Shown piece after piece: positions 33,118-42,413 of a DNA stretch of 64,000 nucleotides (its first letter is position 1; each line of letters begins with the position of its first letter). This DNA comes from Collinsella sp. Its GTDB lineage: Bacteria; Actinomycetota; Coriobacteriia; Coriobacteriales; Coriobacteriaceae. The stretch is taken from contig JAUMOL010000023.1 of assembly GCA_031295385.1 (NCBI GenBank), positions 1 through 64,000 on the forward strand. Direction: 5' to 3'. Position numbers and translations under genes: made by a program. The notes below the pieces were generated by a model, which worked only from the letters and a program-made list of their open reading frames with translations, searched no databases and was not told where the DNA came from.

Positions 33118-34725
33118 CTATCCGCACACACCGCATTTTGCACAGGCCGAAAGTGCGGCCGGAGCCTGCGCGATGCCGCCCTTTGCCGTCTCGCGCAGCG
33201 TGGCCGGCAACGCGTGACCCACCGAGAGCATGACATGTGCCATCTGGTCAAACGGCACCAGGCTCTTAATGCCTGCGAGGGCGAGTTGTGCCGAGCTAAA
33301 GGCCGCTGCCACGCCGATGGCGTTGCGGTTTTGGCAGGGCACCTCCACGAGGCCACCGACGGGGTCACAAACGAGGCCCAGCAGGTTACTCAGCGCGATG
33401 GAACTGGCGTCAAGCGCCTGCTCGGGCGTGCCGCCGAGCATCTGCACCAGCGCGGCGGCTGCCATGGCGGCGGCGCTTCCGACCTCGGCTTGGCAGCCGC
33501 CCTCGGCGCCGGCAACGCAGGCGCTTGTGGTGAGGTTGAGGCCGATGGCGGCTGCGCAGTAGAGCGCGTCCATGACTTGCTCGTCGTCGAGCTGAAGGTG
33601 ATCGGCGAGCGCCAGCACGCAGCCGGGCACAACACCCGCGGATCCTGCCGTCGGAGCTGCGACGATTACGCCCATGGTGGCGGAGCGTTCGAGCACGGCC
33701 ATCGCGCGGGCCACAGCTTCGGTCTGAACGGGGCCCATCAGGCTTGCACTCAAATCGTTGCGGCCGGTGGCTTCGACGAGCTTGGCCTCGCCGCCGATAA
33801 GCCCGCCGAGCGAACGCTGCGGATTGGCGATGGGGGCCGTGGTCTCCTCGCGCATGACGTCGAGCACGCGGCGCATGGCGGCGACGGCGTGCGCCTCGCC
33901 GGTCAGGCGCGCCTCGCGCACGGCCATAACGGCGCCGATGCTGAGCCCCAGTTCCTCGCACGCATCGAGCAGCTGCTCACCGTCGTCGAAGATTTCCTTG
34001 GCCGAGACGCCGGGGGAGAGCGACGAGGCAGAACCGGGGAGCTCGATAAAGGTCGCGTAATCGACATTGTCGAGTTTGCGCAGCATGGGGACGACGGTGT
34101 CGTCGGGTGCGCCGTCGGTCTCAAAGACGGAGTAGGCCTGGCCGCCCACCTCGGTGCGGTAGGTACGGCAAAACGCGATGTTTACATGGGCATAGGCGAG
34201 CAGGTTCGTGAGCGCGGCGAGCACGCCGGGAACGTCCTTGTGCGCCACGAAGAGCGTGGAATACATACCCGAGATGTCGACGCCGACGCCGTTAATGCGG
34301 CTGATGCGCATCTTGCCACCGCCCAGGCTCTCGCCGCGAACCTGTGCCGTGGCGCCCGTGTCGTCGACCATGTCGATGTCGACGGTGTTGGGGTGGATGG
34401 AGGCGTCGTCGCCCTTGATGTCAAAGTGATATTCGAGGCCCTGCTCGCGCGCGAGGTCGAAGGCCTGCTTGATGTTCTCGTCATCGGTGTCGAGGCCAAG
34501 TATGCCCGCGACGAGCGCACGGTCGGTGCCGTGGCCGCGGTAGGTGTGGGCGAAGGAGTTCCACAGGCCAAAGGTGACTTTGGTGATGCGGCCTTCCAGC
34601 AGGCTGGCGGCAACTTGGGCGCACCGCAGGGCGCCGGCGGTGTGCGATGAGCTGGGGCCGACCATGACGGGGCCCAAGATCTCGAATGCCGAGGTCGTAG
34701 CTAGTGTTTGCGGCTTGCCTGCCAT
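33118..34725 (-). CDS. sdaA: L-serine ammonia-lyase, iron-sulfur dependent, single chain
   Basis: A 535-residue enzyme that deaminates L-serine to pyruvate. The N-terminal beta domain ('EILGPVMVGPSSSHTAGALR') is followed by an ACT-like part ('DVPGVLAALTNLLAYAHVNI'). From about residue 255 comes the alpha domain ('PTAGSAGVVPGCVLALADHL'). Cysteines in 'TTSACVAGAEGGCQAE' and 'CDPVGGLVEVPC' are the expected [4Fe-4S] ligands. Both parts in one chain is a known arrangement, and the cluster is oxygen sensitive, fitting an anaerobe. The start at 34725 has AAAGGAGC upstream; an in-frame extension from 34812 has none. Confidence 0.92.
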   Translation of the reverse strand: MAGKPQTLATTSAFEILGPVMVGPSSSHTAGALRCAQVAASLLEGRITKVTFGLWNSFAHTYRGHGTDRALVAGILGLDTDDENIKQAFDLAREQGLEYHFDIKGDDASIHPNTVDIDMVDDTGATAQVRGESLGGGKMRISRINGVGVDISGMYSTLFVAHKDVPGVLAALTNLLAYAHVNIAFCRTYRTEVGGQAYSVFETDGAPDDTVVPMLRKLDNVDYATFIELPGSASSLSPGVSAKEIFDDGEQLLDACEELGLSIGAVMAVREARLTGEAHAVAAMRRVLDVMREETTAPIANPQRSLGGLIGGEAKLVEATGRNDLSASLMGPVQTEAVARAMAVLERSATMGVIVAAPTAGSAGVVPGCVLALADHLQLDDEQVMDALYCAAAIGLNLTTSACVAGAEGGCQAEVGSAAAMAAAALVQMLGGTPEQALDASSIALSNLLGLVCDPVGGLVEVPCQNRNAIGVAAAFSSAQLALAGIKSLVPFDQMAHVMLSVGHALPATLRETAKGGIAQAPAALSACAKCGVCG

Positions 34726-34750
34726 GGGTGCTCCTTTAATCTGTCCCGTC

Positions 34751-34870
34751 GTCCCGAGGGGCGGGGCATAAGGTCGCCTGCTCGGACAGTCCTGCTCGCA
34801 CGGAGAGCACATTAAGTGCTCTCCGGCTCGTGCGGAACTCGCGATCGACCTTATGCCCCGCCCTCGGGAC
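34751..34870. repeat. 120-bp palindrome upstream of the serine dehydratase gene
   Basis: The outer arms (34751-34776 and 34846-34870, GTCCCGAGG...AAGGTCG) pair over 25 bp with a single bulged base. A second inner hairpin CGGAGAGCAC/GTGCTCTCCG is at 34801-34826. The 311-bp gap 34726-35036 otherwise holds only the metK terminator. No T-run follows either arm, so a terminator role is not supported. Confidence 0.8.
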
Positions 34871-34965
34871 TAAGGATACATGGTAGAGGCGCGTGTGCTC
34901 CAAAATTCATTGGGTGGTGACCTATTCCATGTCCCGCGGTGGCTCATCTTCATCACCGGTTAAAT

Positions 34966-35001
34966 AAAAAAGAAGTACCGGTTGAAACCGGTACTTCTTT
35001 T
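34966..35001 (-). terminator. Intrinsic terminator of metK
   Basis: AAGAAGTACCGGTT/AACCGGTACTTCTT forms a 14-bp stem with a two-base loop. It is followed by TTTTTTATTT on the leftward strand, 36 bases beyond metK. Confidence 0.85.
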
Positions 35002-35036
35002 GAAAGTGCATATGTTGTGACCTTAGCGGTTCTTAA

Positions 35037-36317
<1,281 letters not shown>

Positions 36318-36328
36318 GATTGTCCTTT

Positions 36329-36366
36329 CAAAAACGTGTCCCGGCGACCGTTACCATTCCGCCGGG
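36329..36366 (-). promoter_or_regulatory. metK leader hairpin resembling an attenuator
   Basis: CCCGGCG/CGCCGGG (7 bp, 13-base loop) is followed on the metK strand by ACACG and then TTTTT, directly before the ribosome site. It looks like a short intrinsic terminator inside the leader. No known SAM riboswitch class was recognised around it. Confidence 0.4.
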
Positions 36367-36423
36367 CTCTCTATGCAAGGGCACATCATAGCGCGTAAAT
36401 CAAACATTCACACCCTTTCCGCA

Positions 36424-36514
36424 CCTACTCATTGGGGACAGACATAAATGAGCGGCCTTAAACTAAGAACGTCTCCAACGACTGGTCATTTAAGTCTGTC
36501 CCCAATGAGTAGGT
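36424..36514. repeat. 91-bp palindrome between metK and gltX
   Basis: The arms (CCTACTCATTGGGGACAGAC onward, 36424-36451, and 36486-36513) pair over about 28 bp with one mismatch around a 34-base loop. It lies in the divergent metK-gltX spacer. It is not a terminator, since both neighbouring genes read away from it. Confidence 0.8.
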
Positions 36515-36594
36515 CGGTGCCCTTTGTGCGGAGGTTGCTTTGATGCTTTATACTGGTGCGGTTAGACATCCATCCTGCAATCGAGGAGATTTCC

Positions 36595-38070
36595 ATGGCA
36601 TCAGACGTTCGCGTCCGCTTTGCACCCTCACCGACGGGCAAGCTGCACATCGGCGGCGCCCGCACCGCTATCTATAACTGGGCTTTCGCCCGTGCTAACG
36701 GCGGCACGTTCATCCTGCGCATCGACGACACCGACCCCACCCGCTCCACCGACGAGAACACGCAGATCATCCTGCGCGCCATGCGTTGGCTGGGCCTGGA
36801 CTGGGACGAGGGTCCCGAGGTGGGCGGCGACTTTGGCCCCTACGCCCAGACCGAGCGCTTGGACCTGTACAAGCAGGCCGCCCAGAAGCTTTGGGACGAG
36901 GGCAAGGCCTATCCCTGCTTCTGCACCAAGGAGCAGCTCGACGCCGACCGCAAGGCCGCGCAGGAGCGCAAGGACCCCTTCCAGGGCTATCAGCGCCGTT
37001 GCCGCGATCTTGATCCCGAGGAGGCCCGCCGCCGCATCGAGGCCGGGGAGTCCTACGTCCTGCGCATCAAGGTGCCCGAGGACCGCGGCGACGTCGTCAT
37101 CCACGACGCCGTCCACGGAGAGGTGACCTTCGACGCCAAGGAGCTCGACGACTTTGTCATCTTCCGCTCCGACGGTACGCCCACGTATAACTTCGCGACC
37201 GTCGTCGACGACGCCATGATGAAGATCACCCACGTCATCCGCGGCGACGACCACCTGTCCAACACCCCGCGTCAGGTCATGGTCTACGAGGCCCTCGGCG
37301 CTCCCGTGCCCGCGTTCGCTCACATCTCCATGATCCTGGGCGCCGACGGCAAAAAGCTCTCCAAGCGCCACGGCGCCACCTCGGTGGAGGAGTACCGCGA
37401 CGCCGGCTACCTGTCCGACGCCTTTGTCAACTACCTGGCGCTGCTCGGCTGGTCGCTCGACGGCGAAACCACGATCATCCCGCGCGATGTCCTGGCCAGC
37501 AAGTTCTCGCTCGACCGCATCTCCAAGAACCCGGCGACCTTCGACCCCAAGAAGCTCGACTGGGTCAACGCCGAGTACATCAATGGCATGTCCGATGCTC
37601 AGTTTGCCGACGAGATCATGGTTCCCGAGCTGCACGAGGCGGGTCTCATCGAGGGTAATGTCGAGTACGGCGAGGATTGGATCGACGCGCTTGCCGCCAT
37701 CGTTAAGCCGCGCACCAAGATGCCGGCCGACGCCGTGACCGTCGCCGCTCCCATCTTCGCTACGGCCGAGACGCTCGAGTATGACGAGAAGTCCGTCAAC
37801 AAGGGCCTGGCCAAGGAGGGCATGGGTGCCATTCTGGATGCCGCCAAGGGCGCGCTCGAGGGCGTGGACGAGTGGACGGCTGCCAACATCGACGCTGCGC
37901 TTGAGCCGTTGCCCGAGCAGATGGACCTTAAGAAGCGCGTGGTGTTCCAGGCTGTGCGCGTTGCCGTCTGCGGCAACATGGTGAGCCCTCCGCTGGGCGA
38001 GACCATGGCGCTCGTCGGCCGCGACGACTGCCTGGCGCGCATCGACCGCGCCCGCACGATGGCGCTGTAG
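36595..38070 (+). CDS. gltX: Glutamyl-tRNA synthetase
   Basis: A 491-residue class I synthetase charging tRNA-Glu. The HIGH-type motif is in 'FAPSPTGKLHIGGART', the zinc-region-like 'CFCTKEQLDADRKAAQ' follows, and the KMSKS-type motif is 'DGKKLSKRHGATSV'. The ATG at 36595 has GAGGAG six bases upstream; the longer frame lacks one. The single upstream tRNA-Glu in this window (1828) would be a substrate. A terminator follows at 38094. Confidence 0.94.
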   Translation: MASDVRVRFAPSPTGKLHIGGARTAIYNWAFARANGGTFILRIDDTDPTRSTDENTQIILRAMRWLGLDWDEGPEVGGDFGPYAQTERLDLYKQAAQKLWDEGKAYPCFCTKEQLDADRKAAQERKDPFQGYQRRCRDLDPEEARRRIEAGESYVLRIKVPEDRGDVVIHDAVHGEVTFDAKELDDFVIFRSDGTPTYNFATVVDDAMMKITHVIRGDDHLSNTPRQVMVYEALGAPVPAFAHISMILGADGKKLSKRHGATSVEEYRDAGYLSDAFVNYLALLGWSLDGETTIIPRDVLASKFSLDRISKNPATFDPKKLDWVNAEYINGMSDAQFADEIMVPELHEAGLIEGNVEYGEDWIDALAAIVKPRTKMPADAVTVAAPIFATAETLEYDEKSVNKGLAKEGMGAILDAAKGALEGVDEWTAANIDAALEPLPEQMDLKKRVVFQAVRVAVCGNMVSPPLGETMALVGRDDCLARIDRARTMAL

Positions 38071-38093
38071 CAGCCGCGTAAACGCACGTATCC

Positions 38094-38119
38094 GAGCCCC
38101 GTTCACCCGAGCGGGGCTC
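38094..38119 (+). terminator. Terminator after gltX
   Basis: GAGCCCCG/CGGGGCTC forms an 8-bp stem followed by TTGTTT, 24 bases after the stop. Confidence 0.7.
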
Positions 38120-38158
38120 TTGTTTCTGAAGACGAATGGGATGGGAGGTGTTGGGGCC

Positions 38159-40612
38159 ATGGCCGAGCAACTGTCGCTGTTTGGTTCGCCGGAACCGGAG
38201 CAGGCTCCGGCCACGCCCGAGCCTGCTGTTTCCCCGGCCAAGTCCGAGCCTGTACCTGAGCCCGTCGCCGCCTACGCGAGCGTAGTCCTGGACATTCCGA
38301 CGCGTGCGCTGTCCGAGCCATTCGCCTACGGCATCCCGGAAACTCTTGCCTACGAGGCGCAGATCGGATCCACGGTTCTGGTCCATTTTGGCAACCGTGC
38401 CGCCGCGGGCTATATCGTCGACATTGCGTCTGAGCTGGGTGACCTGCAGGGCAACAGCGCTCTCGATCCCGCGCGTATCAAGCCTATCGAGGCTATCCTC
38501 AGCAAGCCGCTGTTTACCGCAGAGGCCGCCCGTATCGCACGCTGGATGAGCCGCGAGTACGTCGCGACGCTTTCCGAGTGCCTGCGCCTGTTCTTGCCAC
38601 CGGGCGGAAGCCCGCGCGTGGTCAAGGGCGACGACGGCGTGTGGACCGTTGAGCGCCCCGCCGTCAAGCCTATCCAAAACCGCTGGGTGATGCTCACGCC
38701 TGAGGGCTTTGACTATACGCCGCCCAAGACCGCCGTTCGCCAGCGTCAGCTCATCGAGGCTCTCCAATGCGGACCGGTAACAACGCGCGACCTCAACCTG
38801 CTCTACAACAGCATGTCGGCGACCATCAAGGCGCTCGAAAAACGCGGCGTCGTGGTGGTGGAGGAGCGCCGCGCCTGGCGTGGCTGCAGCGAGCAGACCA
38901 CGCTGTCCTCGGCGAGCGGCAAGGCCCCGGTGGCACTCACCAACGGCCAGCAGCGGGCGCTCGCGCAGATTGAGCGCGCTCGCCTGGATGCTCACGGCGA
39001 CGTGGTGCTCGTGGACGGCGTCACTGGTTCCGGCAAAACCGAGGTCTACCTCTCTGCCATCGAGCGCGTGCTCGCGGCCGGCCGCTCAGCGTGCGTGCTT
39101 GTGCCCGAAATCTCGCTGACGGCCCAGACCGTCGGCCGCTTCCGCTCTCGCTTTGGCGAGACGGTCGCCGTGTTCCATTCGCGCCTCTCGGCCGGCGAGC
39201 GCCTGGACCAGTGGGATATGGTCGCCAGCGGTGCCGCACGCGTGGTCGTGGGCGCCCGCTCGGCGCTCTTTTGTCCGCTCAGCGACTTGGGCCTCATCAT
39301 CATCGACGAGGAGCACGAGACCAGCTACAAGCAGGGTTCCAGCCCGCGCTACCACGCGCGCGAGGTGGCGGCCGAGATGGCGCGCCGCTACCGCTGCCCG
39401 CTCGTGTTGGGCTCCGCCACGCCTTCTGCCGAGGCCCTCGACCGCTGCCGCCGCGGCACGTACAACGGTGCCACCTGGACGCGCGTCGAGATGCCCGAGC
39501 GCCCGGGGCATGCCGTGCTGCCCACGGTTCGCATTGCCGACCTGCGCCGCGAGTTCTCGCACGGCAGTCGCTCCATGTTCTCAAAACCGCTGATGGAAGG
39601 CCTGGAACGTGTGGTCGAGCGTCGCGAGAAGGCCGTGCTGCTGCATAACCGCCGCGGCTTTGCGCCATTCCTTATGTGCCGCGAGTGCGGCTGCGTGCCC
39701 ACCTGCAACCACTGCTCCACCGCGCTTACGTATCACGAGCGCACGCACACGCTGCAGTGCCACACCTGTGGATCGTCCTGTCGCGTGCAGCCCTATCCCG
39801 CGCCCACGAGCCGTTGCCCCAAATGTGGCAGTCGCTACCTGGCAAAAATGGGTCTGGGCACGCAGCAGATTGAGGACGCACTGCACCAGATGCTTCCCGA
39901 GGATGTCGCCATTATTCGCATGGATGCCGATTCCACGCGCGGTAAGGATGCGCACAAAAAGCTGCTCGAGCAGTTCGATGCGGCAGATTGCGCCGTGTTG
40001 CTGGGCACCCAAATGATCGCAAAGGGTCTCGACTTTCCCGAGGTCACGCTCGTAGGCGTGGTCAATGCCGACTTCGCCCTCAAGCTGCCCGACTTTCGCG
40101 CAGGGGAGCGCGCCTACGACCTGCTGGAACAGGTGGCGGGCCGTGCCGGTCGCGGCGATCGCCCCGGCGAGGTGATCATCCAGACCTACCTGCCCGAGGA
40201 TCCGGTCATCCGCGCCGTCGCTGAGCATGACCGTTCGATCTTTACCGACTACGACCTGGATCAGCGCCGCGACGCGCTATACCCGCCGTTTGTTCGCCTG
40301 GTCAACATCTTGGTGTGGTCGGCGAACCGAGACAACGCGCAAGACTACATCGGGCGCATTGCAAAGCTTCTTAAGCGCCGCTGGCATGCCGCCGCGCCCG
40401 ACTTTTTGCGGGCGGGGAGTGCCGTGCCGCAGGTGCTGGGCCCGGCTTCGTGTGTAATCGAGAGAGCCAAGGACCGTTACCGCTTCCATCTGCTTGTGAA
40501 GTCACCGGTAGGGTACCATGTCTCTGATGATATCGACGCCTGCCTCAAAGAGGTGGGCTCCGTGCGCGGCGTGAGCGTGAGCGTTGACGTCGACGCCTAT
40601 GATTTGATGTAA
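38159..40612 (+). CDS. priA: Primosomal protein N' (replication restart helicase)
   Basis: An 817-residue PriA. The N-terminal 3'-DNA-binding region is followed by the helicase: Walker A 'DGVTGSGKTEVYL', motif II DEEH, and 'LVLGSATPS'. The zinc-binding insertion has eight cysteines (CRECGC, CNHC, CHTC, CPKC), followed by 'LLGTQMIAKGLDFPEVTLVG' and 'QVAGRAGRG'. It reloads the replisome at stalled forks. The start at 38159 has GGGAGG upstream. It is followed 18 bases later by def, probably in one operon. Confidence 0.93.
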   Translation: MAEQLSLFGSPEPEQAPATPEPAVSPAKSEPVPEPVAAYASVVLDIPTRALSEPFAYGIPETLAYEAQIGSTVLVHFGNRAAAGYIVDIASELGDLQGNSALDPARIKPIEAILSKPLFTAEAARIARWMSREYVATLSECLRLFLPPGGSPRVVKGDDGVWTVERPAVKPIQNRWVMLTPEGFDYTPPKTAVRQRQLIEALQCGPVTTRDLNLLYNSMSATIKALEKRGVVVVEERRAWRGCSEQTTLSSASGKAPVALTNGQQRALAQIERARLDAHGDVVLVDGVTGSGKTEVYLSAIERVLAAGRSACVLVPEISLTAQTVGRFRSRFGETVAVFHSRLSAGERLDQWDMVASGAARVVVGARSALFCPLSDLGLIIIDEEHETSYKQGSSPRYHAREVAAEMARRYRCPLVLGSATPSAEALDRCRRGTYNGATWTRVEMPERPGHAVLPTVRIADLRREFSHGSRSMFSKPLMEGLERVVERREKAVLLHNRRGFAPFLMCRECGCVPTCNHCSTALTYHERTHTLQCHTCGSSCRVQPYPAPTSRCPKCGSRYLAKMGLGTQQIEDALHQMLPEDVAIIRMDADSTRGKDAHKKLLEQFDAADCAVLLGTQMIAKGLDFPEVTLVGVVNADFALKLPDFRAGERAYDLLEQVAGRAGRGDRPGEVIIQTYLPEDPVIRAVAEHDRSIFTDYDLDQRRDALYPPFVRLVNILVWSANRDNAQDYIGRIAKLLKRRWHAAAPDFLRAGSAVPQVLGPASCVIERAKDRYRFHLLVKSPVGYHVSDDIDACLKEVGSVRGVSVSVDVDAYDLM

Positions 40613-40630
40613 CAACCCGAAAGGATGGCC

Positions 40631-41167
40631 ATGGAAGCCAACGGAATCGTACTGTCGCCCGACCCTCGTCTGCGCCAGGAGTGCGCCGTCATCGAGGAAA
40701 TCACCCCGGCGATCGAGGCGCTTGCCGAGAAGATGAAGAAGATGATGTTCGAGAACGGCGGCTGCGGTCTGGCTGCTCCGCAGATCGGCGAGCTCATCCA
40801 ACTCGTTACTATCGACTGCGACTACAGCGATAAGAACGACTACGACCCGTACGTGCTCATCAATCCCGTCATTGTTGAGCAGAGCGACCATCTGGTGCCG
40901 TTTAGCGAGGGCTGCCTGTCTATCCCCGGCATTAGCTGCGAAATTGAGCGTCCTGACCATGTCGTCGTCGAGGCGTATGACCTGGACGCCAACCTGATTC
41001 GCTACGAGGCCTCGGGCGATCTGTTCTGCGTGTGCCTGCAGCACGAGATCGATCACCTGCACGGCAACACCATGTTCGAGCGCCTTAAGCCCATGCAGAG
41101 GATCAAGGCGGTCAAGGAGTACCAGGACGCCCTGGCCCGCGGCGCTCGACCGGGCGAGACGGAGTAG
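40631..41167 (+). CDS. def: Peptide deformylase
   Basis: A 178-residue metallohydrolase removing the N-terminal formyl group. The three motifs are present: GCGLAAPQIG, EGCLSIPG (metal Cys) and QHEIDHLHG (metal His and catalytic Glu). Of two ATGs six bases apart, the second (40631) is spaced correctly from AAGGA; the first touches it. It is separated from fmt, its functional partner, by a long palindrome. Confidence 0.93.
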   Translation: MEANGIVLSPDPRLRQECAVIEEITPAIEALAEKMKKMMFENGGCGLAAPQIGELIQLVTIDCDYSDKNDYDPYVLINPVIVEQSDHLVPFSEGCLSIPGISCEIERPDHVVVEAYDLDANLIRYEASGDLFCVCLQHEIDHLHGNTMFERLKPMQRIKAVKEYQDALARGARPGETE

Positions 41168-41175
41168 GTTCCACC

Positions 41176-41277
41176 GTCCCCGGTGCTGAGCGTCCACATA
41201 TCATCCCGTGCTCAAACATTCTCGCTTCGCTGCGAAACTGCGCGCGGGACGATATGTGGGCGCTCAGCACCGGGGAC
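41176..41277. repeat. 102-bp palindrome between def and fmt
   Basis: Two 33-base arms, GTCCCCGGTGCTGAGCGTCC onward (41176-41208) and their complement (41245-41277), pair with two differences that remain G-U compatible. The 36-base loop has a smaller CTTCGCTGCGAA hairpin. The gap 41168-41492 holds nothing else recognisable, apart from the GAGGGG ribosome-site-like stretch before fmt. Confidence 0.85.
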
Positions 41278-41492
41278 TGCGTTGTTCTGGCTCGGTTCGC
41301 CCGGGTGCCGTTGGGCCAGGGATGGGCGTCTTCGCTGATAATTGCTTTGTTGGGAGGGCTGCTTTTGCTGCAGTCCTTTCTTTGTTTTTGGGTATATTTG
41401 AACGTGTTGAATTGATCTGGCGTCTTGGTTGGGACTTGGCCTGGCGCTGTTATTTGTAGCCTTCTTGGCTCTGGGTTTGAGGGGTCTATTTT

Positions 41493-42413
41493 ATGCGTAT
41501 TGTGTTTATGGGTACGCCTGATTTTGCTGTACCTTCGCTGACTTCGCTTGTTGAGGCTGGGAACGAGATTGCTCTTGTTGTTACTCGTCCCGATGCTGTT
41601 CGCGGGCGTGGTAAAAAGTTGGAGCCGTCTCCTGTTAAGGCTAAGTCGCTTGAGCTGGGGTTGCCGGTTATTGAGGCTAATCGTATGACGGCCGAGGTTG
41701 TTGAGGCGCTCCAAGCTGCGCAAGCCGATATTTTCTGTGTGGCTGCTTATGGCTGCATTTTACCTGATGAGGTTCTTCATATGGCGCCACTCGGCATTGT
41801 GAATGTTCATGCGTCCTTGCTGCCTCGTTGGCGTGGGGCTGCTCCTATTCAGCGTGCCATTCTTGCTGGTGATGAGGTTGCTGGCGTTTCCATTATGCGC
41901 ATTGGGCATGGCGTGGATACTGGTGCTTATTGTGCTCAGGCTTCCACGTCGGTTGCCGGTAAGCATGCTGAGGCGCTGACCATGGAGCTTGGTGAGCTTG
42001 GCGGCAAACTGCTTGCCGATACTCTTCCCTCGCTTGCCGATGGCTCGGCTGTTTGGACTGAGCAGGATGAGTCGCTCGTCACTCATGCTGCCAAGATTTC
42101 CAAGCAGGAGATGCGCCTGGATCCGCAAATGGCGGCGTTTGATTGCGTGCGTCATGTGCTGGCCTCGTCCGATACCGCGCCTGCTCGTTGCGTGATTGCC
42201 GGCAAGACCGTGCGCGTGCTCGATGCTGCGCCGGCTGATGTGTCGCTTGGCGAGGGTCAGGTTCTCGTTAAGGCCAAGCGTGTTTACCTTGGTCTTTCCG
42301 ATGGCACGGTTGAGTTGCTCGAGGTTAAGCCCGATGGCAAGCGTGCTATGGCCGCTTCTGCTTGGGCTGCTGGGCTGCAAGGCGCCGATCTTTCGTGGGG
42401 TGTTCTGTCATGA
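41493..42413 (+). CDS. fmt: Methionyl-tRNA formyltransferase
   Basis: A 306-residue enzyme that formylates initiator Met-tRNA. It begins 'MRIVFMGTPDFAVPSL', has 'VTRPDAVRGRGKKLEPSPVK', the catalytic-region 'GIVNVHASLLPRWRGAAPIQRAI' (N, H of the family) and 'GVSIMRIGHGVDTGA'. Codons are unusually rich in T endings (GTT, GCT, CTT) compared with gltX and priA. It overlaps rsmB by four bases. Confidence 0.93.
   Translation: MRIVFMGTPDFAVPSLTSLVEAGNEIALVVTRPDAVRGRGKKLEPSPVKAKSLELGLPVIEANRMTAEVVEALQAAQADIFCVAAYGCILPDEVLHMAPLGIVNVHASLLPRWRGAAPIQRAILAGDEVAGVSIMRIGHGVDTGAYCAQASTSVAGKHAEALTMELGELGGKLLADTLPSLADGSAVWTEQDESLVTHAAKISKQEMRLDPQMAAFDCVRHVLASSDTAPARCVIAGKTVRVLDAAPADVSLGEGQVLVKAKRVYLGLSDGTVELLEVKPDGKRAMAASAWAAGLQGADLSWGVLS

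Noticed and set aside
32995..34650. 551-codon plus-strand frame opposite the serine dehydratase gene
   Set aside because: Shadow of sdaA; no supporting motif or ribosome site.
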